Shown here: one piece after another, positions 26,812 through 35,697 of the stretch
Numbering within the stretch: position 1 is the first letter of the stretch
Layout of the letters: every line of letters starts with the position of its first letter
DNA from: Polaromonas sp.
Lineage (GTDB): Bacteria; Pseudomonadota; Gammaproteobacteria; Burkholderiales; Burkholderiaceae_C
Reading direction: 5' to 3'
Length of the DNA stretch: 64,000 bases
Assembly (NCBI RefSeq): GCF_029945895.1
Contig: NZ_JAQSDL010000090.1
Coordinates: 93,339-157,338, forward strand
The notes under the pieces: model-generated
Told to the model about the DNA's origin: nothing
Databases searched by the model: none
What the model saw: only the letters and a program-made list of their open reading frames with translations
Position numbers and translations under genes: made by a program

Positions 26812-27582
26812 TCAGACCAGGCCGGCTTCGTGTTCGATGGCGCGCTGCACCTGCAGTAGCTGGGGCCCGACCTTGTCCAGCAGCATCTGCTTGCTCAGCA
26901 TATAGGCCGGCCCGCCCACGCTGGCTGCGTACAGCTCGCCTTGCGGACCATGCATCACAAACCCCAGCGCGTGGATGTCGGGATGCCATTCGCCGAAGGA
27001 GCTGCAGTAGCCCGCCTGCGCATATTCCGCAAAGGCCGCCTCAAGGCGTTTTTCAACGTCCGGCCAGGCGTCGCCGCTGGCCGCCCGGATGTCCGCCAGC
27101 AAGGCGCTGCGCTCCGTGGCCGGCAAGGCCGCCAGATAGGCACGGCCCGCTGCCGAGGTGGCGATCGTCATGCGCGAGCCCACATCCATGCGCGACAGGA
27201 TCAGGGCCGACTGCGGACGCAGGGTGTCGATCAGCAGGATGTCCAGCCCATCGCGCACGCCAAGATGCACATTGGCGCCGGCTGCTTCAGCCAGCCCGGC
27301 GAGGTGCAGCCGCGCCTGCTGGCGGAAGTCAAAGCTGCGCAGGTAGGCATTGCCCAGGTGCAGGGCAGCGGGGCCGAGCGCATAACGCTCGCCGGCCATC
27401 GCGCGCAGAAAGCCGGCCGATTGCAAGGTGGCTGCCAGCCGCGACACGGTGGCCTTGGGCAGCCCCGTGCGGTCCGCCATGTCACGGTTGGACAGCGGCT
27501 CGCTGGCGTCGGCGACCACGCGCAGCAAGGCCAGGCCGCGGGCCAGCGCGCTGACTTCATCCCTGGCAGGGAGCTCGCTCAT
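26812..27582 (-). CDS. IclR family transcriptional regulator
   Basis: A 256-residue regulator. The N-terminal winged helix (about 8-70) contains PLSNRDMADRTGLPKATVSRLAATLQSAGFL. The C-terminal effector domain includes HLGVRDGLDILLIDTLRP, TSAAGRAYLAALPATER and GYCSSFGEWHPDIHALGFV. It is divergent from a TctC gene with a dioxygenase behind it, and two related palindromes lie in the gap. It probably senses the substrate bound by that TctC or dioxygenase. Confidence 0.94.
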   Translation of the reverse strand: MSELPARDEVSALARGLALLRVVADASEPLSNRDMADRTGLPKATVSRLAATLQSAGFLRAMAGERYALGPAALHLGNAYLRSFDFRQQARLHLAGLAEAAGANVHLGVRDGLDILLIDTLRPQSALILSRMDVGSRMTIATSAAGRAYLAALPATERSALLADIRAASGDAWPDVEKRLEAAFAEYAQAGYCSSFGEWHPDIHALGFVMHGPQGELYAASVGGPAYMLSKQMLLDKVGPQLLQVQRAIEHEAGLV

Positions 27583-27604
27583 AGCTCAAAATTCCATGTT
27601 ATTT

Positions 27605-27660
27605 TGAAACAATGTTTCATTTTATTGATTTTTATCATATTATTGTGAAACAGTATTCCA
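27605..27660. promoter_or_regulatory. Paired candidate IclR operators
   Basis: TGAAACAATGTTTCA (27605-27619) is a perfect 15-bp palindrome. TGAAACAGTATTCCA (27646-27660) matches it at 12 of 15 positions. They are spaced 41 bases centre to centre, on one face of the helix, in an unusually AT-rich gap between iclR and the TctC gene. Confidence 0.6.
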
Positions 27661-27687
27661 TTATTTCATGAATTACAGGAGACAAAC

Positions 27688-28656
27688 ATGCGCTTGATCA
27701 AGCTTTTCACCGGTATGGCGATGGCCGCCCTTGCTTTCACTTTAGGCGCCCCCGCCATGGCCCAGACCTGGCCGACCGCTCCGGTCAAGATCATCATTCC
27801 GTTTCCGCCCGGCGGCCCTACCGACACCGTCGGCCGCATTCTGGCCAAAAACCTGCAGGACACCTGGGGGCAGCCGGTGATCATCGATTACAAGCCGGGT
27901 GCGGGCACCGCCATCGGCGCCGACTTCGTTGCCAAGTCGGCGGCGGACGGCATGACCATCGGCATGGTGAATTCATCGCTGGCGGTGAATCCCTCGCTGC
28001 GCAAACAACTGCCTTATGACACCTTGAAAGACCTCTCGGGCGTCACCCAGCTGTTCGACATGCAGCTCGCCATCGTCGCCCGTCCGGACGCGCCTTTCAA
28101 CACCCTGAAAGAATTGATCGAATACGGCAAGAAGAACCCGGGCAAGCTCAACTACGGCACGCCGGGCGCCGGCAGCACCACCCACCTGGGTGCCGAGTTG
28201 CTGCAGCGTGAGGCCGGCTTCACCATGCAGCACATCGCCATGAAAGGCAGCGCACCCGCGCACACCGAACTCATGGGCGGCCGGCTGGACCTGGTGGTCG
28301 ATCCGTTCCTGTCCATCCTGCCTTATGTACAGGGCGGCCGGATGAAGATCATCGCCACCATGGGTGACAAACGTGTCGCCGGCCACGACTACCCCACCGT
28401 CGCCGAGACCATTCCCGGCTTCAACGTCGGCGCGCTGCTGGGTTTTGTGGTGCCCTCGGGCACGCCCAAGTCTGTGGTCCGCAAGATCCAGGCCGATACC
28501 GTCAAGGCGCTGGCCAGCCCGGAAGTCCAGGCGCGCGCAAAGGAGTACGGCCTCAAAGTCGTCGGCTCGACGCCGGATCAGTTCGACACCTTTCTTGCCG
28601 CCGAGATGAAAAAATGGGGCAAGGTCATCACCGAAGCCAAAATCCAGATCGAGTGA
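27688..28656 (+). CDS. Bug/TctC family substrate-binding protein
   Basis: A 322-residue periplasmic binding protein after SD AGGAGA. The signal peptide is LIKLFTGMAMAALAFTLGAPAMAQ. The Bug motifs KIIIPFPPGGPTDTVGRILA, DYKPGAGTAIGADFVAKS and YGTPGAGSTTHLGAELL are present. It is followed after seven bases by a TfdA-type dioxygenase, which suggests that the ligand is that enzyme's substrate or a relative. Confidence 0.93.
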   Translation: MRLIKLFTGMAMAALAFTLGAPAMAQTWPTAPVKIIIPFPPGGPTDTVGRILAKNLQDTWGQPVIIDYKPGAGTAIGADFVAKSAADGMTIGMVNSSLAVNPSLRKQLPYDTLKDLSGVTQLFDMQLAIVARPDAPFNTLKELIEYGKKNPGKLNYGTPGAGSTTHLGAELLQREAGFTMQHIAMKGSAPAHTELMGGRLDLVVDPFLSILPYVQGGRMKIIATMGDKRVAGHDYPTVAETIPGFNVGALLGFVVPSGTPKSVVRKIQADTVKALASPEVQARAKEYGLKVVGSTPDQFDTFLAAEMKKWGKVITEAKIQIE

Positions 28657-28663
28657 GTACCCC

Positions 28664-29542
28664 ATGAGCCTTCAACTCAAACCCCTTCACCCTGTCTTTT
28701 TCGCCGAGGCCAGCGGCCTGGACCTGACCCAGCCGCTGACGGGAGAGGACGTGCGCGCCATCAATGCGGCGATGAACGAATATGCCGTGCTGCTCTGGCG
28801 CGGCCAGCCGCTGACCGCACAGCAGCAGCTCAATTTCGCCAAAAACTTTGGACCGCTGGACATTGGCCTCAAGCGCGTCTTCAAGCGGCCCGAGCGGCTG
28901 GAGGACGAGCGCCTGATCGACATCTCCAACGTCGATGCGCAGGGCAATGTAGCCAAGCGCGACTCGCCCAAGAACCTGTCGAACTTTGCCAATCAGTTGT
29001 GGCACAGCGACAGCTCCTTCATGAACCCGCGTGCGGCTTATTCGATGCTGCATTGTGTGGTCACCCCGAGTTGGGGCGGAACCACCGAGTTCGCCGACTT
29101 GCGCGATGCCTATGACACCCTCGATGAACGCACCCGGGCCGAGATTCAGGATCTGAAAGCCGAGCACTACGCGCTGCATACGCGCATTTTGCTGGGCGAC
29201 GACGCCTACACCGATGACCAGAAAAAGGAAATCCCGCCGGCGGTCTGGCCGCTGGCTGATACCCACCCGGGTTCGGGTCGCAAGGTGCTGTATGTCGGCG
29301 TGCACGCGCACCAGATCCTGGGCTGGCCGACGGCGGAAAGCCGCATGTACCTGCAGGACCTGCTGGAACACGCGACCCAGCGCGAGCGCGTTTACAGCCA
29401 CGCGTGGCAGGTCGGCGACCTGGTGATGTGGGACAACCGCGCCACCCTGCACCGCGGGCGCCGTTACGACATCAATGAGCGGCGTGAACTGCGCCGGACC
29501 ACGGTCAACGACACGCCGGAGGCGATGTTGCGGGCCGCCTGA
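28664..29542 (+). CDS. TauD/TfdA family Fe(II)/2-oxoglutarate dioxygenase
   Basis: A 292-residue non-heme iron oxygenase. The facial triad is H114-x-D116 (LWHSDSSF) and H263 (TLHRGRRYD), with the 2-oxoglutarate-binding arginine in RRELRRTT. Residues GGTTEFADLRDAYDTL and VWPLADTHPGSGRKVLYVG resemble 2,4-dichlorophenoxyacetate dioxygenase TfdA more than TauD. It probably cleaves an ether, phenoxy or sulfonate acid. The cluster IclR-TctC-dioxygenase looks like a compact catabolic unit. Confidence 0.92.
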   Translation: MSLQLKPLHPVFFAEASGLDLTQPLTGEDVRAINAAMNEYAVLLWRGQPLTAQQQLNFAKNFGPLDIGLKRVFKRPERLEDERLIDISNVDAQGNVAKRDSPKNLSNFANQLWHSDSSFMNPRAAYSMLHCVVTPSWGGTTEFADLRDAYDTLDERTRAEIQDLKAEHYALHTRILLGDDAYTDDQKKEIPPAVWPLADTHPGSGRKVLYVGVHAHQILGWPTAESRMYLQDLLEHATQRERVYSHAWQVGDLVMWDNRATLHRGRRYDINERRELRRTTVNDTPEAMLRAA

Positions 29543-29561
29543 CCCCCAAGGGCCGGGCTGG

Positions 29562-30266
29562 TCAGGCGCGCGCCGGAATGGCCAGGCCCTTGGCGACGGC
29601 GGGGCGCGCCACAAAACTTTCCACCACGCGTTTGACGTTGGCAAAGTCGTTGAAACCAACCAGCTCGCCCGCCTCGTAAAACCCGTTCAGGTTGCGTACC
29701 CAGCCGAAGGTCGCAATGTCGGCGATGGTGTAGGTGTCGCCCATGATCCATTCACGGCCTTCGAGGCGCTTGTCCAGCACACCGAGCAGGCGTTTCGATT
29801 CGGCGACGTAGCGGTCGCGCGGGCGCTTGTCCTCGTAGTCCTTGCCGGCGAACTTGTGGAAGAAGCCGAGCTGGCCGAACATGGGGCCGATGCCGCCCAT
29901 CTGGAACATCAGCCACTGGATGGTTTCATAACGGCCGGCGGCATCAAGCGGCATGAATTTGCCGGTTTTTTCGGCCAGGTAGATCAGGATGGCGCCCGAC
30001 TCGAACAGGGCGAGCGGCTTGCCGCCCGGGCCATCCGGGTCAAGGATGGCCGGGATCTTGTTGTTGGGGCTCAGCGAGATGAACTCGGGCGTGAGCTGGT
30101 CGTTGGTCGCAAAATCCACCAGGTGCGGTTCGTAGGGCAGGCCGGTTTCTTCCAGCATGATCGAGACCTTGACGCCGTTGGGCGTGGGCAGTGAATAAAG
30201 CTGGATGCGCTCGGGGTGTTGTGCAGGCCATTTACGGGTGATGGGGAAGGCAGAGAGATCGTTCAT
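29562..30266 (-). CDS. Glutathione S-transferase (YghU/Ure2p-like)
   Basis: A 234-residue GST. The N-terminal thioredoxin-like domain runs to about residue 95, with IQLYSLPTPNGVKVSIMLEE, NNKIPAIL (cis-proline) and FESGAILIYLAEK. The helical C-terminal domain includes QMGGIGPMFGQLGFF and YTIADIATFGW. The NGVKV instead of an active tyrosine or serine motif is typical of the nu class, where asparagine or threonine binds glutathione. It converges with the dioxygenase gene. Confidence 0.92.
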   Translation of the reverse strand: MNDLSAFPITRKWPAQHPERIQLYSLPTPNGVKVSIMLEETGLPYEPHLVDFATNDQLTPEFISLSPNNKIPAILDPDGPGGKPLALFESGAILIYLAEKTGKFMPLDAAGRYETIQWLMFQMGGIGPMFGQLGFFHKFAGKDYEDKRPRDRYVAESKRLLGVLDKRLEGREWIMGDTYTIADIATFGWVRNLNGFYEAGELVGFNDFANVKRVVESFVARPAVAKGLAIPARA

Positions 30267-30351
30267 GGCAGTGTGATGCTGTGCGGAGCAGGCGGTTGTT
30301 TGAAAGGTAACTGTAGCCCAAGCCCGCGGCCTGCGTACAGGCTGCTTACCG

Positions 30352-30424
30352 CCGTTCGCCCTGAGCTTGTCGAAGGGCCGTTCGTCGGGCTCAGGACAGG
30401 CTTCGACAGGCTCAGCCCGAACGG
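30352..30424. repeat. REP-like inverted repeat, second copy
   Basis: CCGTTCGCCCTGAGCTTGTC at the left and GACAGGCTCAGCCCGAACGG at the right form long inverted arms around a central GGGCCGTTCGTCGGGCTCAG. It belongs to the same family as 5930-5987. It lies between the GST and thioesterase starts. Confidence 0.8.
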
Positions 30425-30503
30425 TGTGGTGTCACGAATTGCGAAAACATCCATGAGTCACCGAACGGACGGGCCGCCAGCCACGCGCCGGTTAGCATGA
30501 AGA

Positions 30504-30992
30504 ATGACCGAAATCACCTCCTCTGCCACCCCTGCCTCTTCGTCCGCCATCCCCGATGGTTTTGTTCCCGTCACCGTTGGCGGCCCGTTCATCGCGGCCA
30601 ATGGCCCGTTCTACGCGCGGCTGCAAGGTCAGCGCCTGCTGCTGGGCTTTCGTGTCGAGGAAAGGCACAGCAACCCGCTGCAGATGTGCCACGGCGGCAT
30701 GCTGGCCTCGTTTGCGGACATGATGCTGCCCTGCGCCGCGATGTACCAGAGCGACAGCGACAGGCGTTTTCTGCCAACCATCAGCCTGCAGATTGATTAC
30801 CTGGCGCCGGCCAGGCTGGGCGCCTGGGTGCAGGGCCAGGCCGACATTCTGCGCAGCACGCGCAACATGATCTTCATCCAGGGCCTGGTGACGGCCGACG
30901 GCGAGCCGGCCCTGCGCATCAGCGGCATTTTCAAACAGGGCCCGCTGATCGGCGATGGCAAGGACCACGACCCATTTTTGCTACGAAAGTAA
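30504..30992 (+). CDS. PaaI family hotdog thioesterase
   Basis: A 162-residue hotdog-fold acyl-CoA thioesterase. The catalytic segment CHGGMLASFADMMLP and the following LPTISLQIDYLAPARLG are diagnostic of PaaI/YdiI. The stop TAA at 30990-30992 lies inside a dispersed repeat that starts at 30976, so the last few residues (FLLRK) come from the repeat. It stands alone between two repeats. Confidence 0.9.
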   Translation: MTEITSSATPASSSAIPDGFVPVTVGGPFIAANGPFYARLQGQRLLLGFRVEERHSNPLQMCHGGMLASFADMMLPCAAMYQSDSDRRFLPTISLQIDYLAPARLGAWVQGQADILRSTRNMIFIQGLVTADGEPALRISGIFKQGPLIGDGKDHDPFLLRK

Positions 30993-31047
30993 TAGCTGCT
31001 GGCGCAAGCAGATAAAGGGCTGAAGCCGCTTTTTGCCTGAGAATTTT
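30976..31047 (+). repeat. Dispersed ~60-nt repeat, copy 5
   Basis: TTTGCTACGAAAGTAATAGC, then TGCTGGCGCAAGCAG, AAAGGGCTGAAGCCG and CTTTTTGCC. It supplies the end of the thioesterase gene. Confidence 0.75.
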
Positions 31048-31205
31048 CAAACGACCCCGGTCAGCAGACCGGTGGCACGCCGCACTTCGACGCGATTCTC
31101 CTCGACGCGGATCTCCTCGGTCAGTCTGGCGTCAAAACCCCTGGTTTTTTGACTACCGCCGTGAGTGTGTTGACATGGATTTCGGTACCAGGCCGCACTG
31201 CCAGG
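31047..31205 (-). pseudogene. Possible frameshifted gene remnant after the amidase
   Basis: Directly after the amidase stop, the minus strand reads VRPGTEIHVNTLTAVVKKPG in one frame. It continues as FDARLTEEIRVEENRVEVRR and a short tail to TGA in another frame. The two parts join into one plausible charged peptide if one frameshift is assumed. I cannot name the family, and chance is not excluded. Confidence 0.3.
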
Positions 31206-32510
31206 TCAGACCGGGTGGAGCAGCGCCTCCACCGCGGCACCCAGTGCCAGCAGTTCCCTGTCCTGCCCCCGCTTGCCCACCAACATCAGCCCGACCGCCA
31301 GCCCGCCGCCGCGCGGCAGTGGCAGGCTCAACGCCGGCAGGTCAAGGAAGTTGAAGACCGAGGGGTTGCGCAGCAGCAGGGTGTTGGTGCGCAAGAACAC
31401 ATCTTCGGCCTGCACATCGGCGATGCGCGGCGCGAGCAGCGGCACGGTGGGCAGCACCAGGGCGTCGAGATCTGTCAAACGCGCATCGAATGCCGGCAGC
31501 AGCGCGGCGCGGCCCTGCTGGATGCCGACATAACTCGCGGCGTCCAGCGTCTGGCCGCGGCGTATGCGGCCGAGCACGATGGGGTCGTAGGCGTCGGGCT
31601 GGCTATCGGCCCAGTCGCGGTGTATCCACGCCGCTTCGGCGGCCACCAGGGTGCCGCGCTCCTGCAGGTGAAAGGGTTGACTTAGCAGCTCGTCAAGGGC
31701 TTCATCCCGGACCTCGGCACCGGCCGCCGCGAGCTGCGCCAGGGCCTGCTCGATCGCGGCCAGCACCTCGTCCTGTGCCTGGCTGAACAGCAGGCCGCGC
31801 GGCACGCCCAGGCGCAGGCCGCGCACGGCGCGCGGCGGCAGGGGTTCATGGTCGATGCCGGCCAGCACGCTGTCGGTGGCGGCGGCGTCAGCCACGCTGC
31901 GGCACAGGGGGCCCAGGGTGTCCAGGGTGAAGGACAGCGGAAAAGCGCCTTCGCGCGTGACCCGCGCCTGCGTCGGCTTGAAGCCCACCAGGCCGTTGAG
32001 CGCCGAGGGAATACGCACCGAGCCGCCGGTGTCCGAGCCGATGGCGATCTCACACATGCCGCGCGCCACCGACACGCCCGCGCCCGAGGACGAGCCGCCC
32101 GGGATGCGGCTGATGTCCAGCGCGTTGCCGGGCGTGCCGTAGTGCGGGTTGATGCCGATGCCCGAGAAGGCGAACTCGGTCATGTTGGTTTTGCCGATGA
32201 TGACGGCGCCGGCAGCCCGCAGGCGGCTGACCACCGCGGCATCTGTGGCCGCCGGCGCGGCCTCGCGCAGCAGGGCCGAGCCGGCGGTGGTGGTTTCGCC
32301 GGCCACGTCGAACAGGTCTTTGATCGAGACAATGCGGCCGTCCAGCGCGCCCAGCGACTGGCCGCTCGCGGCGCGCTGGTCGGCGGCCTGCGCGGCCGTG
32401 CGGGCGGCCTCAAGGTAGAGCCGCGTGAAGATGCGCCGGCCTTCATCGCCGGCAGCTGCCATTGCGGCCAGCGCCGCCTCAAGTTTCTGGGTGGAAGAGG
32501 GGGTGTTCAT
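31206..32510 (-). CDS. Amidase signature family hydrolase
   Basis: A 434-residue amidase with the Ser-cisSer-Lys triad: K in GRIVSIKDLFDVAG and the serines in PGGSSSGAGVSVARGMCEIAIGSDTGGSVRIPSA. The region GLVGFKPTQ is typical. The substrate could be an aryl or alkyl amide, allophanate or a mandelamide-type compound; the sequence does not decide. No GatB/GatC partners are nearby, so it is not a transamidosome subunit. The gene stands alone. Confidence 0.9.
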   Translation of the reverse strand: MNTPSSTQKLEAALAAMAAAGDEGRRIFTRLYLEAARTAAQAADQRAASGQSLGALDGRIVSIKDLFDVAGETTTAGSALLREAAPAATDAAVVSRLRAAGAVIIGKTNMTEFAFSGIGINPHYGTPGNALDISRIPGGSSSGAGVSVARGMCEIAIGSDTGGSVRIPSALNGLVGFKPTQARVTREGAFPLSFTLDTLGPLCRSVADAAATDSVLAGIDHEPLPPRAVRGLRLGVPRGLLFSQAQDEVLAAIEQALAQLAAAGAEVRDEALDELLSQPFHLQERGTLVAAEAAWIHRDWADSQPDAYDPIVLGRIRRGQTLDAASYVGIQQGRAALLPAFDARLTDLDALVLPTVPLLAPRIADVQAEDVFLRTNTLLLRNPSVFNFLDLPALSLPLPRGGGLAVGLMLVGKRGQDRELLALGAAVEALLHPV

Positions 32511-32576
32511 GGGGCCTTACCTTAACCCATTGCGCTGGCTCCTGTCGCGCGAAGCGCACCGGCGAGCGCCGGGAGG

Positions 32577-32636
32577 CGCTATGAAGTTGATAGCTGCTGG
32601 CGCTTGACCAGAAAGGGCTGGGGGCGTATTTTTCTT
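32577..32636 (+). repeat. Dispersed ~60-nt repeat, copy 6
   Basis: CGCTATGAAGTTGATAGCTG, then CTGGCGCTTGACCAG, AAAGGGCTGGGGGC and TATTTTTC. It lies in the divergent gap between the amidase and aldehyde dehydrogenase genes. Confidence 0.7.
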
Positions 32637-32712
32637 GTAGAAACAGGCTGGCGGCCGGGACGGGGCGCTGGCTGGCCGCCCCGGAGGGCGTATTGCGGCC
32701 TATCATCGCCGG

Positions 32713-34164
32713 ATGAACGCCACCCCCACCCCCGCCACCCCCCCCGCCGCCAGCACCACCGAACTTTCCCTTCGTTCCCTGTTCGACGCCCAGCACCGCG
32801 CCAGCCGCGCCCAGGTCGAGGTGCCGCTGGCCCTGCGCCGGGACCGGCTGCAGCGCATGCGGCGACTGCTCGACGAACACGGCGCGGCGCTGGCGCTGGC
32901 CGTGCAGGCCGACTTCGGTGTGCGCTCGCCGCAGCTGACCGACATTGCCGACATGTTTGTGCTGCGCACCTTGCTGTCGCACACGCTCAAACACCTGCCC
33001 AAATGGGTCAAGCCGGTGAAGGTGTCCACGCCGATCTACCTGCAGCCGTCGAGCGCCTATCTGCAGCGCCAACCCCTGGGCGTGGTCGGGGTGATATCGC
33101 CCTGGAACTACCCGGTGCAGCTGGCGCTGGCGCCGGCCATCACGGCGCTGGCGGCGGGCAACCGCGTCATGCTCAAGCCGAGCGAATTGACACCGCGCAC
33201 CTCGGCGCTGATGGCGCAGCTGATCGGCCAGGCCTTTGCCGCCGACGAGTTCTGCGTGGTCGAGGGTGATGCAGCGCTGGCGGCGGCCTTCACCCACCTG
33301 CCTTTTGACCACCTGGTGTTCACCGGCTCCACCGCCACCGGGCGCAAGGTGGCCGAGGCCGCCGCCGCCAACCTGACGCCCACCACGCTGGAGCTGGGCG
33401 GCAAGTCGCCGTGTATTGTTGACGCGTCCAGCGACCTTGACGGGGTGGCCCTGAAAATTGCGCACGGCAAGCTGCTCAACGCCGGGCAGACCTGCATTGC
33501 GCCCGACTATGTGCTGGTGCCCGCCGGCCGCGAAGCCGCGTTTGGCGAAGCCTTCACGCGGGCGGTGGCGAAACTCTTTCCGACGATTGCCGGCAACCCT
33601 GATTACGCGGCCATCATCAGCCCGCGCCACCACGAGCGGCTGCAGGCCTTGCTGGCGCAGGCTGAAGGGCAGGGCGCGAGCCTGCAGGTGGTCAATCCGG
33701 GCGGGGCGGCGCTCGACACTTCAAGGCAGATGGCGCCGGTGCTGGTGTTCGGCGCCACCCCGGCCATGAAACTGATGGACGAGGAAATTTTCGGACCCAT
33801 CCTGCCGGTGCTGCCGTATGCCACGCTGGACGAAGCCATCCGCTTCATCAACGACCGGCCGCGTCCGCTGGCGCTGTACTGGTTCGGCACCGACACGGAC
33901 GCGCGCGACGCGGTGCTGGCACGCACCGTGAGCGGCGGCGTGACGGTCAACGACACGCTCATGCACATCGCCCACGACAACCTGCCCTTTGGTGGTGTGG
34001 GCGACAGCGGCTGGGGCGCCTACCACGGCGAAACCGGCTTCCTGCGTTTCACGCAGCAAAAGCCGGTGCTGGTGTCGTCGAAGTGGGCACGCGGCGACCT
34101 GTTCTACCCGCCGTATGGCAAACGTTTCGACCAGATCATGGGGCTGCTCAAACGCTGGCTATAA
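32713..34164 (+). CDS. Aldehyde dehydrogenase, coniferyl aldehyde dehydrogenase type
   Basis: A 483-residue NAD(P)-dependent aldehyde dehydrogenase. The catalytic cysteine is in NAGQTCIAPDYVLVP, the general base in LELGGKSPCIVD, and the cofactor site in ISPWNYPVQLALAPAITALAAGN and FTGSTATGRKV. The C-terminal segment YPPYGKRFDQIMGLLKRW is typical of class 3-like/coniferyl aldehyde dehydrogenases that accept long-chain or aromatic aldehydes. It precedes modABC, from which it is functionally separate. Confidence 0.92.
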   Translation: MNATPTPATPPAASTTELSLRSLFDAQHRASRAQVEVPLALRRDRLQRMRRLLDEHGAALALAVQADFGVRSPQLTDIADMFVLRTLLSHTLKHLPKWVKPVKVSTPIYLQPSSAYLQRQPLGVVGVISPWNYPVQLALAPAITALAAGNRVMLKPSELTPRTSALMAQLIGQAFAADEFCVVEGDAALAAAFTHLPFDHLVFTGSTATGRKVAEAAAANLTPTTLELGGKSPCIVDASSDLDGVALKIAHGKLLNAGQTCIAPDYVLVPAGREAAFGEAFTRAVAKLFPTIAGNPDYAAIISPRHHERLQALLAQAEGQGASLQVVNPGGAALDTSRQMAPVLVFGATPAMKLMDEEIFGPILPVLPYATLDEAIRFINDRPRPLALYWFGTDTDARDAVLARTVSGGVTVNDTLMHIAHDNLPFGGVGDSGWGAYHGETGFLRFTQQKPVLVSSKWARGDLFYPPYGKRFDQIMGLLKRWL

Positions 34165-34227
34165 GGCTGCAGGGCGGTCGTCCCCGCAGCGGTCTTTTCC
34201 GGCGGGCGGGAAAGGGATAATGAAACG

Positions 34228-35016
34228 ATGTTTCTGAAAACGTTCATCACGACCCTGTGGCTGTGTGCCGCCCTGGGCCTGGGCAGCCTGCCGGGCCGGG
34301 TGCAGGCGCAGCCGGTGATCGTCGCAGCGTCGGACCTGAAGTTCGCGCTGGAGGAAGTGGCCGCCCTGTTCGAGAGGGAAAAAGGGCAGAGGCTTCGCCT
34401 GGTGTTCGGCTCGTCGGGCAACTTCTATTCGCAGATCCTGCAGGGTGCGCCCTTCCAGATGTTTCTCTCGGCCGACGAAGATTTTGTCTTCAAACTGGCA
34501 GACGCCGGCAGGACGCGCGACCGCGGCCGGCTGTATGCGCTGGGCCGCATCGGCATCCTGGTGCCGCACGGCTCGGCCCTGAAGGCTGATGGTGAACTGA
34601 AGGACCTGGCGGCGGCCCTGAAAGACGGGCGGCTGCAGAAGTTCGCCATCGCCAACCCCGATCACGCCCCTTACGGCGCCCGGGCCAAAGAGGCCCTGCA
34701 ACATGCCGGCCTGTGGGGGCCGTTGCAGCCGCGCGTGGTGCTCGGTGAAAACATCTCGCAAACCGCACAGTTCGCCGTCTCCGGTTCCACCCAGGGCGGC
34801 ATCATTGCGCAGTCGCTGGCGCTGGCGCCCAGCGTGGGCCGGCTCGGCACGTTTGCGCTGATTCCCGACAGCTGGCACCAGCCGCTGCGCCAGCGCATGG
34901 TGCTGCTGAAAAATGCCGGGCCCGCTGCGCAGGCGTTTTACGACTTCATCAGCACGCCGGCCGCGCAGGCGGTGATGGGCCGCTACGGCTTCGTGATGCC
35001 GAAAGAACAGGAATAG
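34228..35016 (+). CDS. modA: Molybdate ABC transporter substrate-binding protein
   Basis: A 262-residue periplasmic oxyanion-binding protein. The signal peptide runs to LPGRVQAQPV. The mature protein has VAASDLKFALEEVAALFE, VFGSSGNFYSQILQGAPFQMFLSAD and IANPDHAPYGARAKEAL, all in the molybdate/tungstate family. Together with modBC downstream and the cofactor genes at 3-6 kb it supplies molybdenum enzymes. I saw no ModE-type palindrome in the short leader. Confidence 0.94.
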   Translation: MFLKTFITTLWLCAALGLGSLPGRVQAQPVIVAASDLKFALEEVAALFEREKGQRLRLVFGSSGNFYSQILQGAPFQMFLSADEDFVFKLADAGRTRDRGRLYALGRIGILVPHGSALKADGELKDLAAALKDGRLQKFAIANPDHAPYGARAKEALQHAGLWGPLQPRVVLGENISQTAQFAVSGSTQGGIIAQSLALAPSVGRLGTFALIPDSWHQPLRQRMVLLKNAGPAAQAFYDFISTPAAQAVMGRYGFVMPKEQE

Positions 35017-35031
35017 GCACAGGCAGCCACC

Positions 35032-35697
35032 ATGGACTGGTCCGCCCTTTTTCTCTCGCTCAAACTCGCCGCCGCCACGCTGGTGATCCTGCTGCCCGTT
35101 GGTGTGCTGACCGGGCGCTGGCTGGCCTACACCGGTTTTCGCGGCAAGGCCTGGGTCGAGGCGGTGGTGGTCTTGCCGCTGGTGCTGCCGCCCACCGTGC
35201 TGGGTTATTACCTGCTGGTGTCGCTGGGCGGCGGCTCGCCCATCGGGCAGTGGGCGCGGCAGTGGCTCGGTGTGGAACTGAGCTTCAACTTCCTGGGCCT
35301 GCTGATCGCCTCCCTCGTGTTCAACATTCCCTTCATGGTGCAGCCGGTGCAGCGCGCCTTTGAGGCCGTGCCCCGCAACCTGGCCGAAGCCGCCGCCGTC
35401 AGCGGCCTGGGCGGCTGGCAGACCTTTCGCCTGGTGGAGTTGCCGCTGGTCTGGCCGGGTGTGTTGTCGGCCATGGTGCTGACCTTTGTGCACACGCTCG
35501 GCGAGTTCGGCGTGGTGCTGATGGTGGGCGGCAGCATTCCGGGCGAAACCCGCACGATCGCCATTGCGATCTACGACCAGGTGCAGGGCTTCAACCTGGC
35601 GGCGGCCAACCAGATGTCGCTGGCCTTGTTGCTGCTGTCGCTGCTGGCGGTCGGCTTTTCCTTTGTCGCGTCGGCCCGGCTGGTGCGTCGTCCATGA
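35032..35697 (+). CDS. modB: Molybdate ABC transporter permease
   Basis: A 221-residue inner membrane permease with five to six helices. The EAA loop is AVPRNLAEAAAVSGLGGWQTFRLVELPLVWPG. LPLVLPPTVLGYYLLV and FVHTLGEFGVVLMVGGSIPGETRT are typical of ModB/CysT. It lies 15 bases after modA and overlaps modC by four bases. Confidence 0.95.
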   Translation: MDWSALFLSLKLAAATLVILLPVGVLTGRWLAYTGFRGKAWVEAVVVLPLVLPPTVLGYYLLVSLGGGSPIGQWARQWLGVELSFNFLGLLIASLVFNIPFMVQPVQRAFEAVPRNLAEAAAVSGLGGWQTFRLVELPLVWPGVLSAMVLTFVHTLGEFGVVLMVGGSIPGETRTIAIAIYDQVQGFNLAAANQMSLALLLLSLLAVGFSFVASARLVRRP

